NCBI RefSeq assembly: GCF_016862095.1
Contig: NZ_BOMH01000066.1
Span: 62,001-126,000 of the forward strand
Direction: 5' to 3'
DNA from: Actinoplanes cyaneus
Lineage (GTDB): Bacteria; Actinomycetota; Actinomycetes; Mycobacteriales; Micromonosporaceae
DNA length: 64,000 nucleotides
In this document: piece after piece, positions 6,947 through 15,593 of the stretch
How the letters are laid out: each line of letters opens with the position of its first letter
How positions within the stretch are numbered: position 1 is the stretch's first letter
Position numbers and translations under genes: made by a program
The notes under the pieces: generated by a model
Told to the model about the DNA's origin: nothing
Database searches by the model: none
Seen by the model: only the letters and a program-made list of their open reading frames with translations

Positions 6947-8107
6947 CTACCCGTCGAGCCGCACCAGGCGTTCCTTCAGGTAGTCCCGCTCGGCGGGGTC
7001 GCTCGTCAGCTCGATCGCCATCCGGTACGCCGTAACCGCCTCCCCCACCCGCCCGAGCCGCTCGAGCAGATGCGCCCGAGCGGCCCGCGCCGGCTGGAAT
7101 CGGTCACCTGCCAGCGCGTCGAGCCGCGCCAGCCCCGCGGCGGCGCCTTCCACCTCGGCCACCACGACGGCGTGGGCGACGCTCGCACCGAGCGACGGCG
7201 CCACCGAGTCCAGCACCTCGTGCAACGCCAGCAGCGACCGCCAATTCGCGGGCCGCACGCAGTGCACGGCCTGGATCGCCGCCTCGAGCTGGAACCGCCC
7301 GAGCCGGCCGCACGCGTGCGCCCGCCGCAGATGCCGATGCGCCCGCTCGATCAGTTCGCGATCCCACCGCGCCGGATCCTGCTCGCCCAGCGGCACGAAC
7401 CGGCCGTCCCCGTCCGTCCGGGCCTCGGCCCGAGCCGCGCTGAGCTGCATCAGCGCGGCCAGCCCGTGTGCCTCCGGTTCGTCCGGGGCGAGTTCGGTGA
7501 GCACGCCGGCCAGATGCAGCGCCTCGCCGGTGGCGTCGATCGCGTACGCCCCGTAGACCGCTTCGAGCACCGCTGTCATCCGCCCCGGCAGGTCACCCCG
7601 ATCGGGCAGCCGGAACGGGATGCCGGCCGCCTTGATCCGCCGCTTCGCCCGGACGAGCCGGGTCGCCATCGTCGCGCCCGGCGTCGAGAAGGCGCGCCCG
7701 ATCTGCCCGGCCGTGAACCCGAGCACCGTGTTGAGCATGAGCGGCGTGTGCACCGCCGGGTCGATCGCCGGATGCGCGCACACGAGCATCAGCTCGAGGC
7801 GCCGGTCCGGGATCGCGTCGACGTCCAGCTCGTCGAGGTGAGCCGGGGCGTCGCGGGACTCCTCGAGCGGGACGACCCGCCGGAGATCGGCCGACCTCCA
7901 CCGGTCCCGCAGCCGGTTGCGCGCCACCGTCAGCAGCCATCCGTCGGGGTTGCCCGGGGTGCCACGCTCCGGCCACGTCCGCACCGCCCGCTCGAACGCG
8001 TCCGCCAGCGCGTCCTCCGCCGCGGCGACGTCGCTGGTCACCGCGAAGAGCAGCGCCAGCAGCCGCCCGTAGCTGTCGCGCGCCGCGAGCGTCGTCAGTT
8101 CGACCAT
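6947..8107 (-). CDS. ECF sigma factor, SigJ/ECF42-like with C-terminal TPR-like extension
   Basis: A 386-residue sigma factor. Region 2 is at residues about 10-75 (SYGRLLALLFAVTSDVAAAEDALADAF, PDGWLLTVARNRLRDRWRS). Region 4 is at about 110-175 (LGFTAGQIGRAFSTPGATMATRLVRAKRRI). A long helical extension of about 200 residues then ends in repeats (GRVGEAVTAYRMAIELT), typical of the ECF42 group (DUF6596). Such sigmas are paired with a YCII/DGPF protein instead of an anti-sigma factor. ATG at 8107 is chosen because it begins just before the region 2 helix and overlaps the upstream YCII gene by 13 bases. The stop at 6947 is followed by the ArsR fragment. Confidence 0.9.
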   Translation of the reverse strand: MVELTTLAARDSYGRLLALLFAVTSDVAAAEDALADAFERAVRTWPERGTPGNPDGWLLTVARNRLRDRWRSADLRRVVPLEESRDAPAHLDELDVDAIPDRRLELMLVCAHPAIDPAVHTPLMLNTVLGFTAGQIGRAFSTPGATMATRLVRAKRRIKAAGIPFRLPDRGDLPGRMTAVLEAVYGAYAIDATGEALHLAGVLTELAPDEPEAHGLAALMQLSAARAEARTDGDGRFVPLGEQDPARWDRELIERAHRHLRRAHACGRLGRFQLEAAIQAVHCVRPANWRSLLALHEVLDSVAPSLGASVAHAVVVAEVEGAAAGLARLDALAGDRFQPARAARAHLLERLGRVGEAVTAYRMAIELTSDPAERDYLKERLVRLDG

Positions 8108-8466
8108 CGGCCGTCCAGGAACGCCGTCGCCACCGGCCGCACCTCGATCGTGCCCCACTGCGCGCCCGGGCACGTGCCGGCCCAGCCGATCGCGGCATCG
8201 AGATCGGCGACGTCGACCAGGAAGATGCCGGCCAGGACCTCCTTCGTCTCGGCGAACGGCCCGTCCTGAACCCGCAGCTCACCGTCGCGGCGGGTGACGG
8301 TGGTCGTGGCCAGGACCGGCTGCAGCACGTCCGCCGACACGAGCACCCCGGCCTGCTCCAGCGCCTTCGCGTAGATGTCGAACTGCCGCCGCGCCTCGGT
8401 GATCGTCTCCTCGGCGAGCTCGCCGTCGGCCGGCTCCCCGTAGTGCATCAGGATGGCGTACCTCAT
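8095..8466 (-). CDS. YCII/DGPF-domain protein, partner of the ECF sigma factor
   Basis: A 123-residue single-domain protein: MRYAILMHYGEPADGELAEE, then ARRQFDIYAKALEQAGVLV, the signature VQDGPFAETKEVLAGIFLVD near residue 75 and GTIEVRPVA at the end. The DGPF motif defines the YCII-related family found next to ECF42 sigma factors. The biochemical role is unresolved; a ferredoxin-like fold is expected. ATG at 8466 has a clear GGGAGGATC site upstream; the longer open frame has no coding look. It overlaps the sigma gene start by 13 bases, so the two are translationally coupled. It is divergent from the histidine phosphatase gene. Confidence 0.9.
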   Translation of the reverse strand: MRYAILMHYGEPADGELAEETITEARRQFDIYAKALEQAGVLVSADVLQPVLATTTVTRRDGELRVQDGPFAETKEVLAGIFLVDVADLDAAIGWAGTCPGAQWGTIEVRPVATAFLDGRWSN

Positions 8467-8575
8467 CGTGGATCCTCCCTGCCGAGCATGTGTCGCTGTC
8501 ACCGATATGACGATCCGGCCCGGCCCTGATCGCCGGATGTGCCATCTTTTCCCGGGATCCGGGTACAGCAGCCGC

Positions 8576-9298
8576 ATGAAAGACTTCCGATGGCTGGGAA
8601 TCGTGCGGCACGGCGAGAGTGTCGGCAACATAGCCGCCGCCGAGGCGGAGCGCAGTGGCGCCGAGGTGATCGACATCGCGGAACGGGACGCGGACGTGCC
8701 GCTCTCGCCGACCGGCCGTCGACAGGCTCAGGCCTTGCACCACCATTTCCGCCGTACGGCGTTGAGCACCGACCTGGCCGTCGTCTCGCCCTACCTGCGG
8801 GCGCGGCAGACGGCTGAGCTGGCACTGGACGGTCTCGGCGTCCCGCTGATCGTGGACGAGCGCCTGCGCGACCGGGAGCTGGGCATCCTCGACCTGCTGA
8901 CCAACGCCGGGGTGCACGCCCGCCACCCGGAGGAGGCGCTGCGCCGCTCCCACCAGGGCAAGTACTACTACCGTCCACCGGGCGGCGAGAGCTGGGCGGA
9001 CGTGCTGCTGCGTCTGCGCTCGCTCCTGCGGGAGCTGCGCGAGGACCACCCGGACGGCAGGATCCTGCTCTTCGCCCACGAGGCCACGGTGTGGCTGGTC
9101 CGCTCGCTGGCCGAGAACGTCCCGGAGCCCGAGCTGATGACGCTGGCGCGCGGCGAGGCGATCGCGAACTGCTCGATCAGCTCGTGGTCCGGGGACGGCG
9201 TGCGCCTGACGCCGGAGCGCTTCAACGACGCCGGGCACCTCGAGGACCACGGTGCCCCCGCGACCGAACAGGAGGAAGTCCGTGCCGAACCGGCCTGA
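8576..9298 (+). CDS. histidine phosphatase family protein
   Basis: A 240-residue member of the phosphoglycerate mutase-like superfamily. The phosphorylated His lies in LGIVRHGESVGN near residue 11. Partner residues are visible in VVSPYLRARQTAELAL and in LRDRELGILDLL, where the Glu is the likely acid, and the second His is in LLFAHEATVWLV. The insert RSHQGKYYYRPPGGESWADV matches the bacterial broad-specificity group. The substrate is unknown. Start is the ATG at 8576; the frame upstream overlaps the divergent promoter. The last 17 bases overlap the next gene, so the two form an operon. Confidence 0.88.
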   Translation: MKDFRWLGIVRHGESVGNIAAAEAERSGAEVIDIAERDADVPLSPTGRRQAQALHHHFRRTALSTDLAVVSPYLRARQTAELALDGLGVPLIVDERLRDRELGILDLLTNAGVHARHPEEALRRSHQGKYYYRPPGGESWADVLLRLRSLLRELREDHPDGRILLFAHEATVWLVRSLAENVPEPELMTLARGEAIANCSISSWSGDGVRLTPERFNDAGHLEDHGAPATEQEEVRAEPA

Positions 9299-10130
9299 CG
9301 AACAGGTGATCACCCCGCAGGTGCTGCGCGACTGGTCGCTGCCCGATCCCGGGGACAGCAAACTGTCCCGGGGCACGGTGCTGGTGATCGGCGGGTCCCG
9401 GTTCAACCCGGGCGCGGTCCTGCTGGCCGGGGAGGCGGCGCTGCGCGCGGGCGCCGGCCGGCTCCAGCTCGCGGTCGCCGACGAGGCCGCGATCTCGTTG
9501 AGCATCGCGGTGCCCGAGGCGAAGGTGGTCGGCTTCCCGTCCGGCGGCGGGCCGCTGCCCGAGCAGGTGACCGAACTCGCGGCGGAGGCCGACGTGATCC
9601 TGATCGGCCCGGGGCTGGACGACATCGGGCAGACCGACGCGCTGATGCGGCAGGTGCTGGATGCGGCGAATCCGGACGCGGGCGTGGTGCTCGACGCGTA
9701 CGCGCTGGGTGCTCTGAGCAAGGACGCGGGACTGTTGCCGCAGACCCGAGCCGTCCTCACCCCGAATCTCACCGAGGCCGAGCATCTGCTGGGCCGCGAG
9801 CCGGGCGACGACCTGGCCGCGGCGAGCCGGGCGCTGGCTGATCGTTATCAGGCAGTCGTCTCGCTCTACGGCCGTATCGCCCACCCGGACGGGCGGGTGT
9901 GGCGGGAGGAGAGCGGCGACGCCGGGCTCGGCACCTCCGGCAGCGGTGACGTACGCGCCGGGATCGTCGCCGGCCTGCTGGGACGCGGCGCCGAGCCGGC
10001 TCAGGCGGCGTGCTGGGCGGCGTTCGCGCACGCGGTCAGCGGGCAGCGGCTGACCCCGCGCCGCGGCCGCACGGGCTTCCTCGCCCGGGAACTCGTCGAC
10101 GAGGTCGCCGACACCCTGGCCACGGTGTGA
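9282..10130 (+). CDS. ADP-dependent NAD(P)H-hydrate dehydratase (NnrD-type)
   Basis: A 282-residue ribokinase-fold enzyme that dehydrates NAD(P)HX, a damaged cofactor, using a nucleotide phosphate donor. Landmarks are GTVLVIGGSRFNPGAVLLAGEAALRAGAG near residue 40, DVILIGPGLDD, VLDAYAL, AVLTPNLTEAEHLLG and the GTSGSGDVRAGIVAGLL loop near residue 225 with the catalytic Asp. The loop has Ser where the usual GTGGTGD has Gly/Thr. The epimerase half (YjeF N-domain) is absent. GTG at 9282 is preferred over ATG at 9252 because AGGAGGAAG lies five bases before it. It overlaps the phosphatase gene by 17 bases. Confidence 0.85.
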   Translation: MPNRPDEQVITPQVLRDWSLPDPGDSKLSRGTVLVIGGSRFNPGAVLLAGEAALRAGAGRLQLAVADEAAISLSIAVPEAKVVGFPSGGGPLPEQVTELAAEADVILIGPGLDDIGQTDALMRQVLDAANPDAGVVLDAYALGALSKDAGLLPQTRAVLTPNLTEAEHLLGREPGDDLAAASRALADRYQAVVSLYGRIAHPDGRVWREESGDAGLGTSGSGDVRAGIVAGLLGRGAEPAQAACWAAFAHAVSGQRLTPRRGRTGFLARELVDEVADTLATV

Positions 10131-10269
10131 GGAAACGGATTACCCGCATTCCGGAGTCGTATTCCGGCCACCCAAAGTAATCAGGCAGAAAGCACCGAAC
10201 TGCATTTCTCCCCCTTTCTTCCGTGCTTCACTCAATGGGTCCGAACCCGAATACGGAAGAAGTGGGAAA

Positions 10270-10593
10270 ATGAGTAGGTCGAAAGTATTGGCGCTGGTGG
10301 TCGGCCTGTGCACGCTGGCCGGGCCGATCCCCGCGGCGCACGCCGCACCCCAGCCGCCGCGCGATTTCGACACGATCGGGTACTTCCCCGCGCCGTCCGA
10401 CTGCCAATGGGCCGGCAACACCGGCCGTCAGCAGAGGCAGTGGACGCGATTCGATTGCGACCGTGCCGGTGGCGCGTACCGCGGGCTGTGGCAGCTCACC
10501 GTCCAGCGTTACGGCGCGACCCGGTGGCCGGGTGGCCCCGGCGGCCCGGGCCGCCCCGACTGGCCGCACGGTCCCGGGCCGCGACCGCGCTGA
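10270..10593 (+). CDS. small secreted protein of unknown function
   Basis: A 107-residue protein with an N-terminal signal peptide (VLALVVGLCTLAGPIPAAHA, likely cleavage after AHA at about residue 25). The mature part is short, with two Cys (SDCQWAG and RFDCDRAG) that could form one disulfide. It has an aromatic Gly/Trp pattern (YRGLWQLTVQRYG) and ends in a proline/glycine-rich tail. ATG at 10270 follows a purine-rich GAAGAAGTGGGAAA site. I do not recognise a family. It stands alone between two longer genes, with a lower-GC 139-bp upstream region that probably holds its promoter. Confidence 0.65.
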   Translation: MSRSKVLALVVGLCTLAGPIPAAHAAPQPPRDFDTIGYFPAPSDCQWAGNTGRQQRQWTRFDCDRAGGAYRGLWQLTVQRYGATRWPGGPGGPGRPDWPHGPGPRPR

Positions 10594-10709
10594 TCAGCGG
10601 GGACCTTCGGGACGCGGAGTGCCGCAACAACCCGAAGACCCTCAACTCGCAACCAGCCGTGCCGATCTCTGACCATGCGACGGACAGTCCATGACGAGGG
10701 AGGCGCGAG

Positions 10710-12938
10710 TTGGCCCGCTGGCGCGGCTGGTTGACGCCCCTCGCCCTGGTCATGGCCGTGGCGGAGGTGTTGCTGATCCTGCTGGGCACCCGCACCGGCT
10801 TCCCGCGGTTGCTGGTGTGGGGCCCGGCGGTGGCCGGGGTCGCATCGACCGTCTGGGCGTTCCGCGTCGCCTCCCGACGAACAGCCGGCGAGCTACGGAC
10901 CTTCTGGGCCCGCCTGTCCGTGGCGTTGGGCGCGATCCTGATCGCCGCGATCAGTCAGATCGCCGACCTCGTCACGATGCCGTTCACCGGCATGCCGCCG
11001 ATCGGCGCGCGAACACTGCTGCTGTACGTGATCGGCACCGTCCTGGCCATCGCCGGCCTGCTCCGGCTCCCCGGCGGTGGCAGCTCCTGGCGCCAGCTGA
11101 CCACCGCGGTGCTGGACGTGGCGGTCGTCGCGGTGACCCTCGGGATCGCCGCCTCGGAGTACGTCGGCTGGTATATGAACAGATTCGGCGTCAGCACGTC
11201 CGCGTGGTGGCTGAACATCGCGGTGATGGCGATCGCCGGCGCCGGCGCCACCGTCGTCGTGAAGATCATGGCGGCGCGCCGCAGCCCGGTCCCGCGCGCG
11301 GCGCTGTGGTGGCTGGCCCCGATCGGGCTGGCCGGGCCACTCTCCACGGTCCTGATGACCCTGCTCAAGCCGTGGCCGCACCTCAACGGCAGCGCCGCGG
11401 TGCTCCCGTTCGTCGGCCTGTTCGGCGTGCTCGCCGCACGCGCCCAGCAGCGTCACCTCGCCGGCGCGCAGGAGACCCCACTGCCCGCGGAGGATCTGCC
11501 CGATCACCGGCGGAGCACCGCGATCCCGCTGGTCGCGACCGGGCTGACCAGCCTGCTCGTGGCGACGGTGTTCCTGAGGACCGGGCATCTGAGCACTGTC
11601 CAGGTGGCCGGGACGACGCTGTTGTTGCTGCTGGTCGTGGCGCGGCAGGCGGTGGCGCTCGCGGAGAACGGGAGGCTGCTGCGGACCGTGGCGCGCCAGA
11701 CCGCGCACGACGAGCTGACCGGGCTGTTCAGCCGCCGGCACTTCACCACCGCGGTGGCCCGGGCCGGCGGGACGAACACCGTGGTGCTCCTCGACCTGCG
11801 GGAGTTCCGGGCGGTCAACGACGGGCTGGGGTCGGCCGTCGGTGATGCGGTGCTCATCGCGTACGCGAATCGTCTCTGTCTGGTCTTCGGCGACCGTGCG
11901 GTGATCGCCCGCCTCGGGGGCGACGAGTTCGGCCTGCTGCTGCCGGAGTCGGTGGACGTCGCCGAGCGGCTGGCCGCGGCGGGCGCCGAGCCGCTGCGTG
12001 CCGCCGGGCACGACGTGCTGATGGAGGTCTCCGTCGGTGTCGCCTCGGGCGCCGACGACCTCTACCGGCAGGCCGAGATCGCACTGCGCGAGGCGGCGAG
12101 CGGCGCCGGGGCGCGCGTGGTCCGCTACGACGCGTCGCTGGAGCAGCGGCTGACCCAGCGCGCGACGATCGCCGCGGATCTGCGCCGGGGGCTGACCGCG
12201 GGTGAGTTCCACCTCCTCTACCAGCCGATCGTCGAGCTGCCGCACGGGCGGACGGTCGCCGTAGAGTCGCTGATCCGCTGGTCGAAGGACGGGCGGACGA
12301 TCTCGCCGGCCGAGTTCATCCCGGTCGCCGAGGACACCGGGCTGATCGTGGAGCTCGGTGCGTGGATCATCGACACGGTGTGCGCGCAGGCGGCCGCGTG
12401 GAGCCGGCGGCACGGATGCGACGCGCTGCGATCAATCGCGGTCAACGTGTCGGCCCGGCAGCTCCTCGACCCGGGTCTGGTGGACGTGGTGGCCGGCGCC
12501 ATCGCCCGGCACGGGATCCCGGCGGCGCGGCTCACCGTCGAGATCACCGAGACCGCCGTGTTCGCCGGGGGCCGTGCGCTCGCCACCGTCAACGCGCTGT
12601 CGGCGCTCGGGGTGACGATCGCGCTGGACGACTTCGGGACGGGCCACTCGTCGCTGGGGCTGCTGCGGATCTGCCCGGTGGACGCCATCAAGGTGGACAA
12701 GTCGTTCGTGGACGGGCTGGGCGGCGGGCCGCAGCAGGAGGCCATCGTGATCGCGCTGACCGGGATCGCGGAGACGTTGGGGCTGTACACGGTCGCCGAG
12801 GGCGTGGAGACGGCGGCGCAGGCGCGGCGGTTGCACGAGCTCGGGTACCGGTATGCGCAGGGCTTCCACTTCGCCCGGCCGCTTCCCCCGGCCGCCATCG
12901 ACGACCTGCTCGACCAGCAGGTCACCACCGCCGCCTGA
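10710..12938 (+). CDS. membrane GGDEF-EAL protein (cyclic-di-GMP metabolism)
   Basis: A 742-residue protein. About ten hydrophobic segments fill residues 1-300 and form a membrane sensor region. A GGDEF domain (about 330-475) carries an intact GGDEF motif at residues 403-407 in VIARLGGDEFGLLLP; I see no RxxD inhibitory site upstream. An EAL domain (about 490-735) has VESLIRW at the EAL position, ITETAVFAGG, DDFGTGHSSLGLL, IKVDKSFVDGL and VAEGVETAAQ, so metal ligands appear kept. Either synthesis or breakdown of cyclic-di-GMP is possible. The start is taken as TTG at 10710, six bases after GAGGGAGG; ATG at 10752 would lose the first hydrophobic segment. It is monocistronic and convergent with the quinone reductase. 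Confidence 0.9.
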   Translation: MARWRGWLTPLALVMAVAEVLLILLGTRTGFPRLLVWGPAVAGVASTVWAFRVASRRTAGELRTFWARLSVALGAILIAAISQIADLVTMPFTGMPPIGARTLLLYVIGTVLAIAGLLRLPGGGSSWRQLTTAVLDVAVVAVTLGIAASEYVGWYMNRFGVSTSAWWLNIAVMAIAGAGATVVVKIMAARRSPVPRAALWWLAPIGLAGPLSTVLMTLLKPWPHLNGSAAVLPFVGLFGVLAARAQQRHLAGAQETPLPAEDLPDHRRSTAIPLVATGLTSLLVATVFLRTGHLSTVQVAGTTLLLLLVVARQAVALAENGRLLRTVARQTAHDELTGLFSRRHFTTAVARAGGTNTVVLLDLREFRAVNDGLGSAVGDAVLIAYANRLCLVFGDRAVIARLGGDEFGLLLPESVDVAERLAAAGAEPLRAAGHDVLMEVSVGVASGADDLYRQAEIALREAASGAGARVVRYDASLEQRLTQRATIAADLRRGLTAGEFHLLYQPIVELPHGRTVAVESLIRWSKDGRTISPAEFIPVAEDTGLIVELGAWIIDTVCAQAAAWSRRHGCDALRSIAVNVSARQLLDPGLVDVVAGAIARHGIPAARLTVEITETAVFAGGRALATVNALSALGVTIALDDFGTGHSSLGLLRICPVDAIKVDKSFVDGLGGGPQQEAIVIALTGIAETLGLYTVAEGVETAAQARRLHELGYRYAQGFHFARPLPPAAIDDLLDQQVTTAA

Positions 12939-12956
12939 CGACACTGACCCCCGGCA

Positions 12957-13949
12957 TCAGTGCGCGACCGTGACGACGATCTTGCCGACGTGCCCGTTGG
13001 CCTCCAGGTAGCGGTGGGCGTCGGCGATCTCGCCCAGGTCGAACGTCCGGTCGATCACCGGGGTGAACGAGCCCAGCGCGAGCCCGGCGTTCACGAACGC
13101 GACGGCGCGGCGCAGACGTTGCGGATCCGTGGTGATCTCGTGCAGCGTGTACGTCCGGGTCGACAGCGCCGGATAGCTTCGCGCCCGGGGCAGCGGGGTG
13201 GTCCGCGGGTCCAGCGCGCCGTAGACCACAAGGCTCCCACCAGGGGCGATGCCCCGCGCGATGGTCTCGACGCCGGGCCCGGCGACCGGGTCGAAGGCGA
13301 GCCGCACACCCTCTCCCCCGGTGATCTCCCCGATCCGGGCGGGCAGGTCCTCGTCGTCGGTGACGATCACGTGGGCGGCGCCGGCGTCGAGCAGCCGTTG
13401 CCTCTTGGCCGCGGTCCGGGTCGCGGCGACGGGGACCGCGCCGACGTGCCTGGCGATCTGGATCGCGGCCTGGCCGACACTGCTGGACGCGGCGGTGATC
13501 AGCACGTGGTCGCCGGGACGGACCTCACCGGTCTCGGCGAGCGGGCCGTACGCGGTCACGTACGCCATCCACACGGCCGCCGCGGTGGTCGCGTCCACGG
13601 TCGCCGGGCGGGGAACCACCACCGCGCCCGGCACCAGCACGTGGTCGCCGTACGTACCGTATTCGGTCAGGGAGAACCCGGGGACCACCGCGACCGGATC
13701 GCCCACCCGGAGATGGCCGACGTCCTCGCCGAGCGCCTCGACGACGCCGGCCGCCTCGTAACCCAGGGTGGCCGGGAAGCGGGGCCGGACGAAGTAGACG
13801 CCCTCGCGGTACATCACGTCGGCCCGGTTCAGACCGATGGCGTCGACGCGGAGCCGGACCTCACCCGGGCCCGGGTCGCCGACCTCCATCTCACGCACTG
13901 TGAGAACCTCGGGCCCGCCGAGCCGGTCGAACTGCACGATCCTCGCCAC
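12957..13949 (-). CDS. zinc-independent MDR-family NADPH:quinone reductase-like protein
   Basis: A 330-residue medium-chain dehydrogenase/reductase. The N-terminal catalytic domain (GLNRADVMYREGVY, PATLGYEAAGVVEALG) lacks the Cys/His zinc ligands, as in quinone oxidoreductases. The NADPH fold carries ITAASSSVGQAAIQIARHVG near residue 150. The C-terminus FTPVIDRTFDLGEIADAHRYLE is typical of the family. It lies downstream of an ArsR-type regulator on the same strand, separated by 88 bp that hold a 27-bp palindrome. The regulator therefore probably represses this gene. The true substrate (quinone or enone) is unknown. Confidence 0.88.
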   Translation of the reverse strand: MARIVQFDRLGGPEVLTVREMEVGDPGPGEVRLRVDAIGLNRADVMYREGVYFVRPRFPATLGYEAAGVVEALGEDVGHLRVGDPVAVVPGFSLTEYGTYGDHVLVPGAVVVPRPATVDATTAAAVWMAYVTAYGPLAETGEVRPGDHVLITAASSSVGQAAIQIARHVGAVPVAATRTAAKRQRLLDAGAAHVIVTDDEDLPARIGEITGGEGVRLAFDPVAGPGVETIARGIAPGGSLVVYGALDPRTTPLPRARSYPALSTRTYTLHEITTDPQRLRRAVAFVNAGLALGSFTPVIDRTFDLGEIADAHRYLEANGHVGKIVVTVAH

Positions 13950-14004
13950 GATGACTCCGTTCTGGCCACGGGAGCAGATGACCGGAACGCTACGCGCTAT
14001 CTTC

Positions 14005-14031
14005 GATGACCGTCAAACTTTGACGGCCATC
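14005..14031. promoter_or_regulatory. 27-bp palindrome upstream of the quinone reductase gene
   Basis: The left arm GATGACCGTCAAA (14005-14017), one central base and the right arm TTTGACGGCCATC (14019-14031) pair at 12 of 13 positions. The site is 56 bases before the reductase start and directly after the ArsR-type gene's stop. No T-run follows on either strand, so an operator is more likely than a terminator. Confidence 0.65.
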
Positions 14032-14037
14032 GGAATA

Positions 14038-14385
14038 TCAATCGTCGGCGGAAGCGGACAGCACCGAGGTCAACAGGCCCGGAAAACGCTCCTCCCACTC
14101 GTCGGCGCGCAGCGCGTTCATCTTGGTCGTGCCCGCGTAGTACTGCCGGATCAGGCCGGCCTCGCGCAGCACCGCGAAGTGATGGGTGAGGGTGGAATCG
14201 GACACGTTCGTGTCGAAGGATCCGCAGCTCTTCTCCGCCTCGCTGCGCGCCAGCTGAACGACGATCGAGCGGCGCACCGGGTCGACCAGCGCGTCGAGCA
14301 GCTGCTGGAGCGACACGTCCGACACGTCCGGATGCTCGATGGTCCGGACGGCACTGCGGGGGCGGGGCACGACGAACTCCTCCAA
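14038..14385 (-). CDS. ArsR-type winged-helix transcriptional regulator
   Basis: A 115-residue protein. DVSLQQLLDALVDPVRRSIVVQLAR is the N-terminal dimer/DNA-binding helix pair. DSTLTHHFAVLREAGLIRQYY is the recognition helix and wing start, and TTKMNALRADEWEERFPGLL closes the domain. A single Cys (KSCGS) and no metal-binding CxC motif argue against metal sensing; the group is closer to the small-molecule or redox ArsR regulators seen next to quinone reductases. It lies immediately upstream of the quinone reductase on the same strand, with a palindromic operator candidate between them. Confidence 0.85.
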   Translation of the reverse strand: MEEFVVPRPRSAVRTIEHPDVSDVSLQQLLDALVDPVRRSIVVQLARSEAEKSCGSFDTNVSDSTLTHHFAVLREAGLIRQYYAGTTKMNALRADEWEERFPGLLTSVLSASADD

Positions 14386-14413
14386 CCAGACGACAAGTCA
14401 GACTAGCTCTCCG

Positions 14414-14588
14414 TCAGAGCGCGATCAGGCCGGCCGGGGTCGGGCGGAAACCGCACCGGTCCAGGTAGAAGTGCTCCAGGTGCGGCTCGAAGTCGACGTG
14501 CCGCCACCGCCGGGTCACCGCCGAATGCCCGGGCGTGCAGGGCGCTGAGGACGCGGTCGTCGACCGGGAACCGCGGGCCGAGTCGCAT
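14414..14588 (-). pseudogene. GNAT acetyltransferase with internal deletion
   Basis: The first 24 codons from ATG at 14588 read like a GNAT N-terminus (LGPRFPVDDRVLSALHARAFG). In a different frame, the end before TGA at 14414 reads EHFYLDRCGFRPTPAGLIAL, a typical GNAT C-terminal motif. The acetyl-CoA-binding middle, normally about 100 residues, is missing, and the two ends are out of frame. The ATG overlaps the stop of the YnfA-family gene (ATGA), so an operon once existed. Not functional as an acetyltransferase. Confidence 0.65.
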
Positions 14589-14926
14589 CAGGCGGCGCTC
14601 CTGGGTGCGTACATGATGATGGCGACACCGGCCAGGCAGATGCCGGCGCCGATCAGATCCCAGCGGTCCGGGCGGAACCTGTCCACCAGCACTCCCCAGG
14701 CGAGCGAGCCGGCCACGAAGACTCCGCCGTACGCGGCGAGGATGCGCCCGAAGTTCGCCTCCGGCTGCAGGGTGGCGACGAAACCGTACGCGCCGAGCGC
14801 GATCACGCCGGCGGCGACCCACCACAGCCCGCGGTTCTCCCGCCAGCCCTGCCAGATCAGCCACGCCCCGCCGATCTCGGCGAGAGCAGCGAGAACGAAG
14901 AGCAGCAGGGAGCGTACGACGATCAC
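14588..14926 (-). CDS. YnfA/UPF0060-family small membrane protein
   Basis: A 112-residue protein with four hydrophobic segments and strong family signatures: [69 protein letters not shown] and [15 protein letters not shown]. This family resembles small multidrug resistance-type transporters; the substrate is unknown. The GTG at 14926 (reading V-I-V-V-R) is the family's normal start; the open frame upstream is not conserved-looking. The stop overlaps the ATG of the broken GNAT gene by four bases. Confidence 0.92.
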   Translation of the reverse strand: MIVVRSLLLFVLAALAEIGGAWLIWQGWRENRGLWWVAAGVIALGAYGFVATLQPEANFGRILAAYGGVFVAGSLAWGVLVDRFRPDRWDLIGAGICLAGVAIIMYAPRSAA

Positions 14927-15038
14927 GCGCCCGAACCTACCGTCCGCCCGCCCGGGTCGTCCCACGGCATCGGTCCGCAGGACCCCTCGGACGCCTGCGG
15001 AAACGTATCCTGAGGCGGCCCCGACGAGACGGAGAGCC

Positions 15039-15593
15039 ATGGCAGACGACACCGGCGTGCTGCTGGAAGCGGTCGCCAAGGGCGACGAGAAGGCTTTCGG
15101 CCGGCTCTACGACCTGGTCGCGCCGCGCGTGTTCGGCCTGATCCGGCGCGTCCTGCGGGACCCGTCGCAGTCCGAGGAGGTCGCGCAGGAGGTGCTGGTG
15201 GAGATCTGGCGCTCGGCGGCCCGCTTCGACCCGTCCCGCGGCACACCGACCGGCTGGATCCTCACGATCGCCCACCGCCGCGCCGTCGACCGGGTCCGCG
15301 CCGAGCAGGCCGCGGCCGACCGGACCCGCAGTGTCGGCGCGGCGTCGCTGGACACGCCGTACGACACCGTCGCCGACGAGGTCACCGGCCGCCTCGAACG
15401 CGAACAGGTGCGCGACTGCCTCGACGGGCTCACCGAGCTGCAACGGCAGGCGGTGACGCTCGCGTACTACCGGGGTCACACGTACCCGCAGGTGTCCAAG
15501 CTGCTCAACGTGCCGCTGCCGACCGTCAAGACCCGGATGCGCGACGGCCTGATCCGCCTGCGGGACTGCCTCGACGTGGAGGTCACGGCGTGA
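15039..15593 (+). CDS. sigK: ECF RNA polymerase sigma factor, SigK type
   Basis: A 184-residue ECF sigma factor. Region 2 (about residues 15-85) includes [40 protein letters not shown] and [20 protein letters not shown]. Region 4 (about 125-180) includes [20 protein letters not shown] and [19 protein letters not shown]. The family match and the following RskA-type anti-sigma gene make this a SigK/RskA module, which in mycobacteria responds to redox or envelope cues; the regulon here is unknown. ATG at 15039 has GGAGAGCC upstream. The stop overlaps the next start (GTGA). Confidence 0.93.
   Translation: MADDTGVLLEAVAKGDEKAFGRLYDLVAPRVFGLIRRVLRDPSQSEEVAQEVLVEIWRSAARFDPSRGTPTGWILTIAHRRAVDRVRAEQAAADRTRSVGAASLDTPYDTVADEVTGRLEREQVRDCLDGLTELQRQAVTLAYYRGHTYPQVSKLLNVPLPTVKTRMRDGLIRLRDCLDVEVTA

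Noticed and set aside
10131-10269. Possible hairpins around repeated ATTCCGG before the small secreted protein
   Set aside because: The repeats are direct, not inverted, and too short to support a named element; probably just promoter region.
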